A DNA stretch of 64,000 nucleotides from the NCBI GenBank assembly GCA_002490835.1, contig DKUU01000039.1, positions 206,972 to 270,971 on the forward strand. The letters run 5' to 3'. Below, piece by piece: positions 27,315-36,666 of the stretch; position 1 is the first letter of the stretch; each line of letters opens with the position of its first letter. Origin of the DNA: Lachnospiraceae bacterium UBA7196. GTDB taxonomy: Bacteria > Bacillota > Clostridia > Lachnospirales > Lachnospiraceae. A program made the translations under genes and the position numbers. Under the pieces are notes generated by a model. It had not been told where the DNA came from and searched no databases. It saw only the letters and a list, made by a program, of their open reading frames with translations.

Positions 27315-29615
27315 TTACGATACGGATTCTTCCGCAGAATCATCAACTTTTTCAAACTGCTCCCTCGCCGCCTCAAACAGATTATGAAGGTAAGGATAGT
27401 CCCATAGATCCGCGCCTACGTTAGGAATTGTACCGTCGTCGCCCCAGCCCATGCCCGGCTTTCCGCCGTAATCGGTAAAACTGGCCGCCATATAACGAAC
27501 GGTATTCAACATCACCGTGTTCGGCTCCTGCTCGCGCACGCCGATCACTTCCGACATGTTGGCATAGCTAAATTTAAAGAAATCCACATATTCAATGATC
27601 TCTTCCCCCGTATCGTACTCGAAGGAATACCCGTATAAGTCGCAGCCATCCTCCATTTGATACTTTTCAAACGTAAGGTTTGACACTTTTCCCGCGCAAA
27701 GTTCTTCACTGCACCGTATCGCTTCCGCCTGAAACGCTTCCCAAGCCTCCGGTCCATGGAAGGGATTTTCCCCTACCGGATTCGTTATGGGAAGACTGTG
27801 AATCTGATTTTCTTCCTTCCAAGGCGAATAAGTCAGATCGCCATTTAAAAAATAATGGGCAAATCCGTACGGCTGCTCGATCTGAAAACTCCCTTCGGAG
27901 CGCAGACCTCCTCTGGAAAGCGGGTCTTTCGGGATATAATAAATCTCCGGTATCCATATTATTTCCCCGACTAACAGATAATCCGGATTTTCGGGCGCAT
28001 TCTCAGCCCTGACAATTTTCGTCCATTCGTACCCGCTTCCGTAAAAACGTTCACTGATCCGCCAGAGACAATCCCCTTTCTGCACCTCATATTCCGTCAT
28101 CTTTTCGCCTACGAGCTTAATATAATCCTCCGGGTCCGCCCACTCCGGCAGCTCTTGAACAGGCGCAAAAGTATCGCTCCTTTCCCGCTTGGTCTTTTCT
28201 TCCTGTTCTTCCTCCGTCAAGCCGTTTGCCACCGCCCGCCGGCTGTTTTCCACCTCTTTTGCCGTCTTGCGCTCAAACTGCTCCGTCTGCGGATCCCAGA
28301 GCAGATAAGTAGGCGACGTATAATCATCCTCCACTGCCTTTGCTCCGTTTACATGAGCCGGCGCACCGACCCGCATATCCGCGTAACCGTCCCCGTTCAA
28401 GTCCGGATAAGTGATCGTATCCGGCAGCTCGATACTTAAAGATACCCTGCGCTCCTGAAGCACTTTACCGGTCACTAAATCCGTCACCGTCATATCGTAG
28501 GGTTCGTCCATACAAAAGCCGTTCAGAAGATAATAGCGAAGTTCCTTTTCATCCTCTGAAAGCTCAAAGTGCAGGGAAAGCATCCTGCCATCCTCCGTAA
28601 GCGACAGTTCATAATCCGCCTCCATAAGCAGACCAAAATAACTCATGATCCCCTCGTCGATTCCACGGACCTCCCAAAAGCTGCGCTTTGGATCCTCCAG
28701 TTCTGTCAGCCGCTCCTCATGATCGATCCAGTACAGATTTTCCTCATCCAGCTCCCAGCCGCTTGAATATTCGCCATGCCGCCCAAAAACATCCTCAAAT
28801 ACATATTCAAGGGTTTCGTCATCCTCCGTCGGCATATTCAGCAGGGTAAGCCCGAATGCCGTCCGATCCTTCAAAAAGAGATTAATCTTCGAATTCCGAT
28901 TCTGCAGATAGCCGTACTCATAACCGTCCTCCTCTTTCAGCGTCTCCTGCATAAACTGAACCATCTTCCCGCGGTCCACGCCCCATACTCTCAGAGGATG
29001 CCCTTTCTCATCAAAGTCTCTTTTCAAACTTTGGTACAGATCGAGAGCATGGTCGTTTTCCGTCAAAGGGAAGGTATAGTACAAAAAACGAAGCAAGCCA
29101 TCCTCCGTTTCCTGTCTGGCCGCCTCGTCTAACGCCGTTTCCATTTCCGCAAGGGAATTGTAATACCGCCATGTGATATCCGCTTCTCCCGCAAACTGAA
29201 AAGTCGCCGGCTCATCCCAGCCGTCACTCAGCCTTTCCCCCTGATAATCCTTTACCGTGATCTCCGCGCCGGCATAAGGGCTTGCGGAAGTATGTTCATA
29301 CAGATACCCGCTAAGCCCCTGCACCGTGCAGCTGTCATGCTCTACCGGCCATTCTTTGAGTTCTTCCTTTGTTTCAGGGTCTGGCTGATCTTCCGCAGAA
29401 TCACCCCCGGAAAGTGTTTCCATATCAGAACTATTCTCAGCGCTTAAATCTTTCGACCCATCCGCCCCTCCTGACGGTACACCGCAGGCTGTAAGTAACA
29501 GACAAAGCACAGCGATACCGATAATACAGCGTTCTCTTTTTTTGTTCCACAGTTTTCCGGGTTTAGATTCTTTGTCTCTATTTTTTAGGGTATTAATATT
29601 TAAAGCTTTTCTCAT
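27315..29615 (-). CDS. LysM-containing lipoprotein
   Basis: The 766-residue product has a long basic n-region, a hydrophobic segment and a lipobox LLTAC with the lipidated cysteine at residue 44. Most of the chain is unrecognised. At about 395-410 there is a calcium-binding-like PDLNGDGYADMRVG segment, as in FG-GAP/VCBS repeats, and at about 508-560 a single LysM domain (YEVQKGDCLWRISERFYGSG, ending in IWIPE). LysM binds glycan chains of peptidoglycan. The C-terminal 200 residues are acidic and of unknown fold. It is probably anchored on the outer membrane leaflet with its LysM in the wall. It follows the hybrid kinase gene by 56 bp. Confidence 0.72.
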   Translation of the reverse strand: MRKALNINTLKNRDKESKPGKLWNKKRERCIIGIAVLCLLLTACGVPSGGADGSKDLSAENSSDMETLSGGDSAEDQPDPETKEELKEWPVEHDSCTVQGLSGYLYEHTSASPYAGAEITVKDYQGERLSDGWDEPATFQFAGEADITWRYYNSLAEMETALDEAARQETEDGLLRFLYYTFPLTENDHALDLYQSLKRDFDEKGHPLRVWGVDRGKMVQFMQETLKEEDGYEYGYLQNRNSKINLFLKDRTAFGLTLLNMPTEDDETLEYVFEDVFGRHGEYSSGWELDEENLYWIDHEERLTELEDPKRSFWEVRGIDEGIMSYFGLLMEADYELSLTEDGRMLSLHFELSEDEKELRYYLLNGFCMDEPYDMTVTDLVTGKVLQERRVSLSIELPDTITYPDLNGDGYADMRVGAPAHVNGAKAVEDDYTSPTYLLWDPQTEQFERKTAKEVENSRRAVANGLTEEEQEEKTKRERSDTFAPVQELPEWADPEDYIKLVGEKMTEYEVQKGDCLWRISERFYGSGYEWTKIVRAENAPENPDYLLVGEIIWIPEIYYIPKDPLSRGGLRSEGSFQIEQPYGFAHYFLNGDLTYSPWKEENQIHSLPITNPVGENPFHGPEAWEAFQAEAIRCSEELCAGKVSNLTFEKYQMEDGCDLYGYSFEYDTGEEIIEYVDFFKFSYANMSEVIGVREQEPNTVMLNTVRYMAASFTDYGGKPGMGWGDDGTIPNVGADLWDYPYLHNLFEAAREQFEKVDDSAEESVS

Positions 29616-29671
29616 TAATCGTCCTTTTGATTGGCTGGTAGGTTGCCGGTTTGGCTTTTCTCTTTTTTCGT

Positions 29672-32600
29672 TTACTGCGGCTTACAGCACACCTCATCCA
29701 ACGTCTTAAACAATAACTGTACGTCGATTGGCTTGGCAATATGACTGTTCATCCCGCATTTGAGCGCTTCTTCCCGGTCTTCCGTAAATGCGTTGGCAGT
29801 CATGGCAATGATCGGGACGGAAGCAAGTTCACTGTTTTCCAATTTTCTAATACGCTTCGTTGCCTCGTAGCCGTCCATCACCGGCATCTGGATATCCATC
29901 AGGATTGCCTGATAATATCCCGGCTCCGAATTTTTCAGCTTTTCAAAGGCAATCTGACCGTTATCCGCCACATCTACAGTAAAACCGGCATTCTCCAGAA
30001 TCGCCACGGCTAGTTCCTGATTCATCTCCACGTCTTCCGCCAGCAGGATCCGCCCGGTGTGATGGGGCAGGGACTCCTGCTCTCCGTTTTCGGATTCCTG
30101 AGACATCGGCTGCAGCACGGACCGGAGGCAGGAGCTTAACTCCGATAAGAACAGCGGCTTGTTGCAAAATGCCGTGACGCCAGCTTCCTTTGCTTCCGCT
30201 TCGATATCCGACCAGTCGTATGCAGTTAAAATGATAATGGGCACATTTCCGCCGGTCTCCTTCCGGATTCTACGGGTCACCTCGACGCCATTCATGTCGG
30301 GCAGCAGCCAGTCCACAATATAGACCGAATAGCTTGTGTTTCGCATGACTGCCTGATGGCTGCGAAGCACCGCCTCCTTACCGGAAAGCGTCCATTCCGC
30401 CTGCATGCCGAGCTGCCCCAACATATAGGAAACGCTGTCGCATGTGTTGAAATCATCATCCACCACCAGAGCCTTGCAGTCCTTTAACTCAGGCAGGATA
30501 ATCGGCTCTTTCTTTTCCTCGTGCAGACGGAAAGTGAAAGAAACCGTAAACTCCGTTCCTACGCCCAGCTCACTTGTCACGGAAATATTGCCGTCCATCA
30601 TATCCACAATATTTTTCGTGATCGCCATGCCAAGCCCCGTGCCTTGTATCTTGCTGATGGTGCTGTTGCGTTCCCGTTCAAAGGGCTCAAAAATACGCTC
30701 GACAAACTCCGGGCTCATGCCGATACCGGTATCTTTTATTGTAAAGACATAGTTGCCATGCCCTGCAGGCGCGCCTGCTTTTTCCGTAATACGCATGCTG
30801 ACATTGCCGCCCGCGCTCGTATATTTCACGGCATTGCTTAAAAGGTTTAAAAGCACCTGATTCAGTCGGAGTTTGTCACAGTAAATCGCTTCGTCCACAA
30901 CGTCCACCGTGTCAATCTGCAGCTCAAGCTGCTTCGCGTTGATATCCGCCTGTAAAATATTGCGCAGACCATGCAGAATTTCGGGAAGACTGCAAAGCTT
31001 TTCCTCCAGATGAATCTTTCCGCTCTCAATATGGCTCATATCCAGTATGTCGTTAATCAGACTCAGCAGATGATTGCCGGAAGTCTGAATCTTTTTCAGA
31101 TATTCCGCAACAAGCTCCGCCTGATCGATATGCGTGATAGCAAGATTCGTAAATCCCACAATGGCATTCATCGGGGTGCGGATATCGTGGGACATATTCG
31201 ATAAGAATACGGTTTTTGCCTTGCTAGCCCGCTTTGCCTGTGAAAGGGCGTTCTCCAGCAGCGTGTTCTGCTCCATCTCCCGGCGGATTTCTGCATCCAC
31301 ACTGCGGAACCCCAGAACGATGCCCCGGCTGCCGTCTTCCGCGCCGGCACTCACCGCCTTCATCTGAAAATAAATGATCTGCTCATCCTTCTGCTTGCGG
31401 TAATTGACCGAGTATGCCTGTTTCCCGCTCAATTCTTCCTTAAGCGTGTCCAGAGAAACAGCGTGCCGCAAAGTTTCCCGGTCTTCCTCATAGACCCATT
31501 CCTCTATGTACTGTTCCATGCTTTCCTGCAGAGAGATTTTGCCCTCAAAAATGCTGTCCAGCTCACGCCTGCCGGTACGGACAGGAACGAGCTGCCCTGT
31601 ATCGGGATCCACAAAACATACCAGCGTGAAGTCGAGACTTAAGGCCTGCACCAATTCCATCTGCCGCCTCTCGTTCCTCTTGGCCTGCAATTTTTGTTCG
31701 GTGACATCCAGAAGGAAACGCTGGCAGAAAAGCTCCCCGTTTTCCTCGTAGAGCTTGATATTTCCCATCACGTGGAGAATCTCCCCGTTTTTATGCTGTA
31801 CGCGGTATTCTACATTGACAGTGTCGCCGGCTTTTTTCAGCTTTCGGATGCTGTCCCGAAGACGCGGCTGATCCTCCGCCATCACGGAGGCAGCAATGAT
31901 GTCAAATCCATCTGCCATCATCTCATCCAGCGTCTCGTAACCCAAAATTTTGAGCGCAGCCCTGTTTATGTTTAAAATGCGCGAGTCATCCAGACTGTGG
32001 TTCATAACGCCGCAGTCGATGGTGGCAAGAATGGTCTCAAGGGTCTTATTTTTCTTGATAATCTCCTGTTCGTAAGCGCGTTCCTGCGTCACATCGACAC
32101 CCACACCGACAGTTCCCATCACGGTGCCATCACAGTTATAAAGGGGAGATTTGTAACACATCAGGGTCCTTGTCTCATTCCCCGCCATAATGGTTTCTTC
32201 GGATACAAAGGTCTGTTTTTTACTCATTACCTGATGTTCCGATTCAATACAGGCGGGATCGTCCTCCGCCACGTCCCAGATATAGGCGTGTCTGCGCCCC
32301 TGTACCTGTTCTTTCGTCTTGTTGACGGCCAGACAAAAGCTGTTGTTTACCTTCTCATGGACGCCGTCCTTATCCTTATACCAGACCAAATTGGGAACGT
32401 TGTTGATCGTAGCTTCCAAAAAGTGGCTGGTTTCCCAGAGATCTTTGCTCATTTTACAAGTTTGCTGCCATCGCTGGAAACGGAAACGCAGCTCCTCATC
32501 GGACATAGGGCTTATCCATACATCCGAGACATCCTTTAAAACCTGATCTGCACAGAGAACCTGCATCTGCTTTTTGTCCGCAAGCAAAATAATCCCCACG

Positions 32601-32821
32601 CCTTCACGACGGTTCGGCAGTAAAATCTGCTGCACGGACTGTACATCCATATGGGTCAGATCGGCTATGACGACATCCGCCTTTGCACACAGAGAAGCCT
32701 CGGCCTCGTCGCTTTCCAAAAAAATATGCGTAAAATGTTCAAAAGAAGGCATCTTTTTTAGTACTTCCAAAGCGTGGCTCGGCTGCCCTGCCAGATAAAT
32801 ATGGAGACTGCAAGTATACAT
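29672..32821 (-). CDS. Hybrid sensor histidine kinase with PAS domains and two receivers
   Basis: This is a 1049-residue cytoplasmic-looking protein with no clear membrane helix. The order is: a receiver-like N-terminal domain (1-110), PAS domains at about 140-265 and 270-390, a further PAS-like stretch to about 525, HisKA with the phospho-histidine in SHDIRTPMNAIVGF (about 550), and HATPase_c with NLLSNAVKYT, DTGIGM and GTGLGMAI. Receiver 1 follows at about 785-905 (Asp in YIVDWLLPDMNG), then receiver 2 at about 925-1045 (Asp in ILMDIQMPVMDG). No output regulator is adjacent. A TTGACA-17-TAGAAT promoter sits just upstream. Confidence 0.87.
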   Translation of the reverse strand: MYTCSLHIYLAGQPSHALEVLKKMPSFEHFTHIFLESDEAEASLCAKADVVIADLTHMDVQSVQQILLPNRREGVGIILLADKKQMQVLCADQVLKDVSDVWISPMSDEELRFRFQRWQQTCKMSKDLWETSHFLEATINNVPNLVWYKDKDGVHEKVNNSFCLAVNKTKEQVQGRRHAYIWDVAEDDPACIESEHQVMSKKQTFVSEETIMAGNETRTLMCYKSPLYNCDGTVMGTVGVGVDVTQERAYEQEIIKKNKTLETILATIDCGVMNHSLDDSRILNINRAALKILGYETLDEMMADGFDIIAASVMAEDQPRLRDSIRKLKKAGDTVNVEYRVQHKNGEILHVMGNIKLYEENGELFCQRFLLDVTEQKLQAKRNERRQMELVQALSLDFTLVCFVDPDTGQLVPVRTGRRELDSIFEGKISLQESMEQYIEEWVYEEDRETLRHAVSLDTLKEELSGKQAYSVNYRKQKDEQIIYFQMKAVSAGAEDGSRGIVLGFRSVDAEIRREMEQNTLLENALSQAKRASKAKTVFLSNMSHDIRTPMNAIVGFTNLAITHIDQAELVAEYLKKIQTSGNHLLSLINDILDMSHIESGKIHLEEKLCSLPEILHGLRNILQADINAKQLELQIDTVDVVDEAIYCDKLRLNQVLLNLLSNAVKYTSAGGNVSMRITEKAGAPAGHGNYVFTIKDTGIGMSPEFVERIFEPFERERNSTISKIQGTGLGMAITKNIVDMMDGNISVTSELGVGTEFTVSFTFRLHEEKKEPIILPELKDCKALVVDDDFNTCDSVSYMLGQLGMQAEWTLSGKEAVLRSHQAVMRNTSYSVYIVDWLLPDMNGVEVTRRIRKETGGNVPIIILTAYDWSDIEAEAKEAGVTAFCNKPLFLSELSSCLRSVLQPMSQESENGEQESLPHHTGRILLAEDVEMNQELAVAILENAGFTVDVADNGQIAFEKLKNSEPGYYQAILMDIQMPVMDGYEATKRIRKLENSELASVPIIAMTANAFTEDREEALKCGMNSHIAKPIDVQLLFKTLDEVCCKPQ

Positions 32822-32862
32822 ATCCTTTTCCTCTGTCTATGTGAAAATTAATAGTTATTTTC

Positions 32863-32891
32863 ATTCTAACAAGCCTGAAAATTTGTGTCAA
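32863..32891 (-). promoter_or_regulatory. Putative promoter of the hybrid kinase gene
   Basis: The minus strand shows TTGACA (complement of 32886-32891), a 17-bp spacer and TAGAAT (32863-32868). This is near consensus and about 40 bp before the start codon. Confidence 0.7.
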
Positions 32892-32950
32892 CATAAGAAA
32901 AAGCGGCAGAAGAAAGCACATCCGCACCCGCCTGTAATATTTCGAATAAT

Positions 32951-33799
32951 CTAATCCGTTCCCACCTGAGGCAATCTCGCGGTATTCAGAGACGCCATTG
33001 TCTGCATCTGCCTTACTGCCAAATCGTGTAATGCAATTAGCCTTTCCGACTGAGTTTTTCCCTGTTCAATCAGTATTGCATTGTAGCTCTCCATATTTGC
33101 AAGAACCAACAATTGATTGAGGGTTGCGTAATCTCTGATATTTCCCTTTTTGTCTGGATTTCCTGTACGCCATTGCTTTGCGGTTTTACCAAACAAAGCT
33201 ACATTCAACAAATCTGCTTCGCTTGCATATGTATAACCAATCTGCTCTTGTGTTAAATCAGGCGGTATCAGATTCGCTTTGATTGCATCAGTGTGAATGT
33301 GGTAATTTAATTTAGAAATTTCTCTGTTCAAATTCCAATTTAAGGATAAGCTGCTGTTCTCATCCATCTTCAAACGTCGATAATCTTTCATTATATATAA
33401 TTGAAATTCCGGAGAAATCCATGTTGCAAACGACATCGCAATATCACTGTGAGCATATGTACCGCCATAACGTCCGGCTTTTGAAACAATACCAAGAGCA
33501 TTCATCTGTTCTATCCATTTGGTAGGTGTCATTACAAAGCGATTTAATCCGGCTTCATTTTTAACCGCCTCGAATTGCACACGGTTAAAATCAGGATTAT
33601 GCAATTCTTCCCAAACCGCCAGAAACTCTATCGTGTTTCGATTGCGCATCCAGTTCTGTATCACAAATCTTGGATCATCTTCATTCCGATACTTCGCAAT
33701 ATCCGTCAAAGAAATGAATTCATTCTGAAAATCTGTTGTATAGATGCCAATGTCAACACCTTTTGCGTGAAGCACATCTTTCTTTATCGTTTTAGTCAT
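32951..33799 (-). CDS. KilA-N domain protein
   Basis: The ATG at 33799 follows AAGGGAGACG and gives 282 residues. The N-terminal 130 residues form a KilA-N domain, recognisable by FISLTDIAKYRNEDDP, VIQNWMRNRNTIEFLAVWEE and the later AHSDIAMSFATWISPEF. The C-terminal half is helical and unrecognised. KilA-N is a DNA-binding domain common in phage antirepressors and in chromosomal accessory genes. The gene is more AT-rich than its neighbours, and decayed relatives lie a few hundred to 2700 bp away, so it was probably acquired horizontally. A minus-strand TATAAT at 33834-33839 may serve as its promoter. Confidence 0.8.
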   Translation of the reverse strand: MTKTIKKDVLHAKGVDIGIYTTDFQNEFISLTDIAKYRNEDDPRFVIQNWMRNRNTIEFLAVWEELHNPDFNRVQFEAVKNEAGLNRFVMTPTKWIEQMNALGIVSKAGRYGGTYAHSDIAMSFATWISPEFQLYIMKDYRRLKMDENSSLSLNWNLNREISKLNYHIHTDAIKANLIPPDLTQEQIGYTYASEADLLNVALFGKTAKQWRTGNPDKKGNIRDYATLNQLLVLANMESYNAILIEQGKTQSERLIALHDLAVRQMQTMASLNTARLPQVGTD

Positions 33800-33897
33800 T
33801 TTTACGTCTCCCTTATTAAAAAAATCTGTTCTTATTATACGTATCGGAATCTTTGTATAATCTAAAAATTCTTTTTTGTGCAAATTTTTCTCAGCCA

Positions 33898-34198
33898 CTA
33901 TGGCCCCATAATAGAAATAATAGATGTATTCTTATTATTTTCTAACATTGCAGTAATTCGTTTTGCGAAACGGTGATAGAAATCAATTACAACCGATATA
34001 TGCGCTTGAATAGCGGAATCATTACCATTGATATAATCTACATCATTTTGCTGACACATATAGAAAATCGAGAAGTTTTTCTTCCAGTTCAACAACCTTA
34101 TCCCATAATATTTTCCCTGATTCCTTAAGAATCACGGGGCGAAACCAAAAATACGACGAGGGGTCATGCCCTTCTATTATTTCAATCTGAAATTCCAT
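33898..34198 (-). pseudogene. Possible frameshifted small gene of unknown family
   Basis: Two overlapping minus-strand frames cover this stretch. Frame one runs from ATG 34198 to a stop at 34043 (51 residues, beginning MEFQIEIIEGHDPSSYFWF). A second frame with only a TTG start (34095) runs to 33898, with protein-like sequence HISVVIDFYHRFAKRITAML. Joined by one frameshift near 34050-34095 they would make a protein of about 100 residues. I recognise no family. It could also be chance coding in AT-rich DNA. Confidence 0.3.
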
Positions 34199-34346
34199 AA
34201 GCATCTCTTTTCTGCATCTTTTATCAATGGATTATGCCAAATAATTATAATACATTGTATAAATCCCCAATCCTTTATAATTCTTTTGGGGGAATTCACC
34301 GTTTTAATGATCTATAAGTAATGAAAAACCTGTATCTACAAGCATA

Positions 34347-34505
34347 TCACCGTTTTGCCCCCGAATCACATAAAATGGTACAGACCTGTTCCCGCTCTGC
34401 CTGACGTTCTGCAAAATCCAAATATCCCGACACTAGCTGCCCCATTGCACGAAGTTCTTTTTCATTCAGATAGTTTTTGGCAATAACAGCCTCCCGCAAA
34501 GTCAG
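34347..34505 (-). pseudogene. Remnant of a RhuM-family virulence-like protein (C-terminal part)
   Basis: The minus strand from 34505 to a TGA at 34347 encodes REAVIAKNYLNEKELRAMG followed by QLVSGYLDFAERQAEREQ. This strongly resembles the C-terminal segment of RhuM family proteins (AKNYL-x-E-x-EL ... VS-x-YLD-x-AE). An in-frame TAA at 34506-34508 and the absence of a start, of the large N-terminal domain and of a ribosome-binding site show it is a fragment. It lies between the KilA-N gene and the phosphotransferase gene. The rest of the gap 33800-34528 shows nothing else I can support. Confidence 0.6.
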
Positions 34506-34528
34506 TTAGTTGAAAGTTAAGACAGTTA

Positions 34529-35467
34529 TTAGATAAACTGGAAGTTACCGTTCACGCATTTGTTCCATTCTTCTATAAAAATATCAAATATATCATTTAA
34601 CCTCTTAACTATACTCTCATTTACTGGAATATTTTTATCAAGAAACTGCATACCTCTTTCCCCCATGAAGTCAACGCAATAAAGCAGGCAATAGAAGATA
34701 AACGCTTTGTACTCTATCGTGTTTGGATGAATTTCATCTAACAGATAATCAGTATATCTGGTATCTAAATCCATATTTAACAATGCTACCCTCGTTAGTG
34801 CAACAAAGGTAAGCATATCACCCAGGCCTATCCAATCAATATCTATTATCCCGGATACTTTGCCCTCATAGATCAATAAATTTTTTGTACTGATATCATC
34901 CAGATATGGTATTGGTTGAATCGCATCCAAATATTCTTGTATTTCTTGCTGCAATTTTTTTATAACCAAAATTTTATTAGTGTCAAAGTAATTTTTACTT
35001 TTTATTCTCTCACCTGCACGATTCAATAGTTCATCAATAAAGCTGTTCCATGTCCATTCCGCATTTATTGATACCTCAATCCTTGATACCCTTCGCTGTA
35101 TCTCAACTACCTCTTTTGCAATTTGCTTTTTCTCATTATCGTTTAATTGATTATAGACATCTCCTATATCATCACCACGGATATAAGAAAGAATCAAATA
35201 AGAATAGTCTCTATAGGTTCCTTTCGATAGCACGATAGGTATTGGAATTTCGCACCCAGCCAACTTGCTCAGCCAATAAACGGTATCTTGATAGGCATCC
35301 TCTTCCTTACTGCATCTAAGAATAAACTTTTCGGCAGTAGTGGAGACAGCGAAAACATAGTTCGCAATACCAACGCAGCACCGCTCTATTCGAACGACAC
35401 TCTTTTTAGTGCTGTCTTCAAATATCATAGCTGCTTCTTTACAATCCATAAGGTATTTGCACTCCAT
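34529..35467 (-). CDS. Aminoglycoside phosphotransferase-fold kinase
   Basis: The 312-residue protein has the kinase-like fold of the APH/choline kinase family. An N-terminal lobe with FILRCSKEEDAYQD is followed by the catalytic segment YLDDISTKNLLI (Asp and Asn of the Brenner-type motif, with the usual leading His-Gly replaced) and the metal-binding GIIDIDW. Such kinases phosphorylate antibiotics or small metabolites such as sugars, choline and homoserine. The substrate cannot be told. The start is uncertain: ATG at 35467, or 18 bp or 39 bp downstream, because no strong ribosome-binding site stands out. It lies in the AT-richer island. Confidence 0.72.
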   Translation of the reverse strand: MECKYLMDCKEAAMIFEDSTKKSVVRIERCCVGIANYVFAVSTTAEKFILRCSKEEDAYQDTVYWLSKLAGCEIPIPIVLSKGTYRDYSYLILSYIRGDDIGDVYNQLNDNEKKQIAKEVVEIQRRVSRIEVSINAEWTWNSFIDELLNRAGERIKSKNYFDTNKILVIKKLQQEIQEYLDAIQPIPYLDDISTKNLLIYEGKVSGIIDIDWIGLGDMLTFVALTRVALLNMDLDTRYTDYLLDEIHPNTIEYKAFIFYCLLYCVDFMGERGMQFLDKNIPVNESIVKRLNDIFDIFIEEWNKCVNGNFQFI

Positions 35468-35675
35468 CCTCTATGGACCAACGAAAAACGCCAATCGTTA
35501 ATCGATACGCCATTTTTATTGGTCATTCAAGTATTACATCTTGTATTTTATAAAGACGTAATACTATATACAGTTTTCATAAAATATAGCTTCTTCGCAA
35601 CAAATCTAATTATATCATTATATGTCAGTTTACACCAACTATTTTTCTTATGTGAAAAATCCACCATTCCGCTTT

Positions 35676-36497
35676 TCAATTTTTTCTAAATTCATTTCGA
35701 TGCTTTTCAAAAAAATCATAAAAGTACCTTACATTTTCAAGTTCCGTCCAGTTTACTTCATCTAAATCTTCTGAATCAATATTATATATTCTTCCATTCA
35801 GCGTCCCCAGCATAAACGGTGAGTGCGTTGATATGATAAACTGGCATCCAAGAAATCTTGCCATGCTGTTTAATTTCTCCGCCAATATCGTTTGATTCTG
35901 CGGTGACAAGGAAACCTCCGGCTCATCTAACAGATACAACGCATCAGGCTCTATATAATCATCCAGCATTTGCAATGTAGTCTCTCCGTTTGAATACTTT
36001 TCCTGCGCGAATTTTATGATCTCCAACTGCCGATTCATCGTATAAGAATCCCTTAGCGTTTCTATTTCTTTCTTTGACAGCCCTCTCCTGACATGCTCAT
36101 AAATATAGCCTTCTCCTAAAATCTTTTCCTGCTGTATTTTTTTGATTTCATATAAAATATCTTCACTCTTTATATATCGGCTTTTTGCAGGAATACCGGC
36201 TAGCTTTTTCCCTTCCTCATCCTCGCCTAATCCAAATTCGCATTCTTCTACAAAATTCATAAAATAGGAAGTGTTTCCATATTGGTTATTAGTTGCATAT
36301 TCCTGCCCTTCCAGTTTTAGTTTATTCGCTATAATGTTCAGCATTGTAGATTTTCCGGACGCGTTATTGCCATATAAAATCGTGATCGGACTGAAAAGCA
36401 GCAGTCTTTCACTTTTTTCTGCAAATACATGGTAGGGATAGATATTGGGATTTTTCACTGTTTGTCTGGAAAACAGGAAGCTGTTTAGATAAATCAT
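35676..36497 (-). CDS. Stand-alone AAA/ABC-type ATPase
   Basis: The 273-residue protein has a Walker A motif GNNASGKST at about residues 41-49. Its signature-like region includes SNGETTLQML, and its Walker B is YLLDEPEVSLSPQNQ with the catalytic Glu, followed by an ISTHSPF switch. This is the AAA_21/RecF-like ABC ATPase layout found in many defence and toxin-linked ATPases such as OLD or AbiEii relatives, and in DNA-repair proteins. It lacks the long coiled coils of SMC proteins and a recognisable nuclease domain. No clear partner gene is adjacent except the kinase downstream, so function is unknown. Confidence 0.75.
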   Translation of the reverse strand: MIYLNSFLFSRQTVKNPNIYPYHVFAEKSERLLLFSPITILYGNNASGKSTMLNIIANKLKLEGQEYATNNQYGNTSYFMNFVEECEFGLGEDEEGKKLAGIPAKSRYIKSEDILYEIKKIQQEKILGEGYIYEHVRRGLSKKEIETLRDSYTMNRQLEIIKFAQEKYSNGETTLQMLDDYIEPDALYLLDEPEVSLSPQNQTILAEKLNSMARFLGCQFIISTHSPFMLGTLNGRIYNIDSEDLDEVNWTELENVRYFYDFFEKHRNEFRKN

Positions 36498-36535
36498 AAC
36501 GATGCGATGCGTCCTTTCATTTATTATCAGCTGAT

Positions 36536-36634
36536 CTATGTCATTACAAAATGATTTAATTCGTCTTCCTTTTTAACCAATTTAAATTGCACACGGTTAA
36601 TCATCTCCTGTTCCTTTCCGTAAACGCTATTTTC
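36536..36634 (-). pseudogene. KilA-N gene fragment
   Basis: On the minus strand, an open stretch between two stops encodes NRVQFKLVKKEDELNHFVMT then TAG. This matches NRVQFEAVKNEAGLNRFVMT of the intact KilA-N gene (32951-33799) at 14 of 20 positions. The two share 16 identical bases, aattgcacacggttaa, on the plus strand. There is no start codon or flanking domain, so this is a decayed copy or recombination scar. It fills most of the 169-bp gap before rlmD. Confidence 0.6.
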
Positions 36635-36666
36635 TCATTTGCTATCTTCTGATTCTGCATTTTATA

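Noticed and set aside
32892..32950. Terminator hairpin after the KilA-N gene.
   Set aside because: Only a 4-bp GCGG/CCGC stem before a T-run was found, too weak to list.
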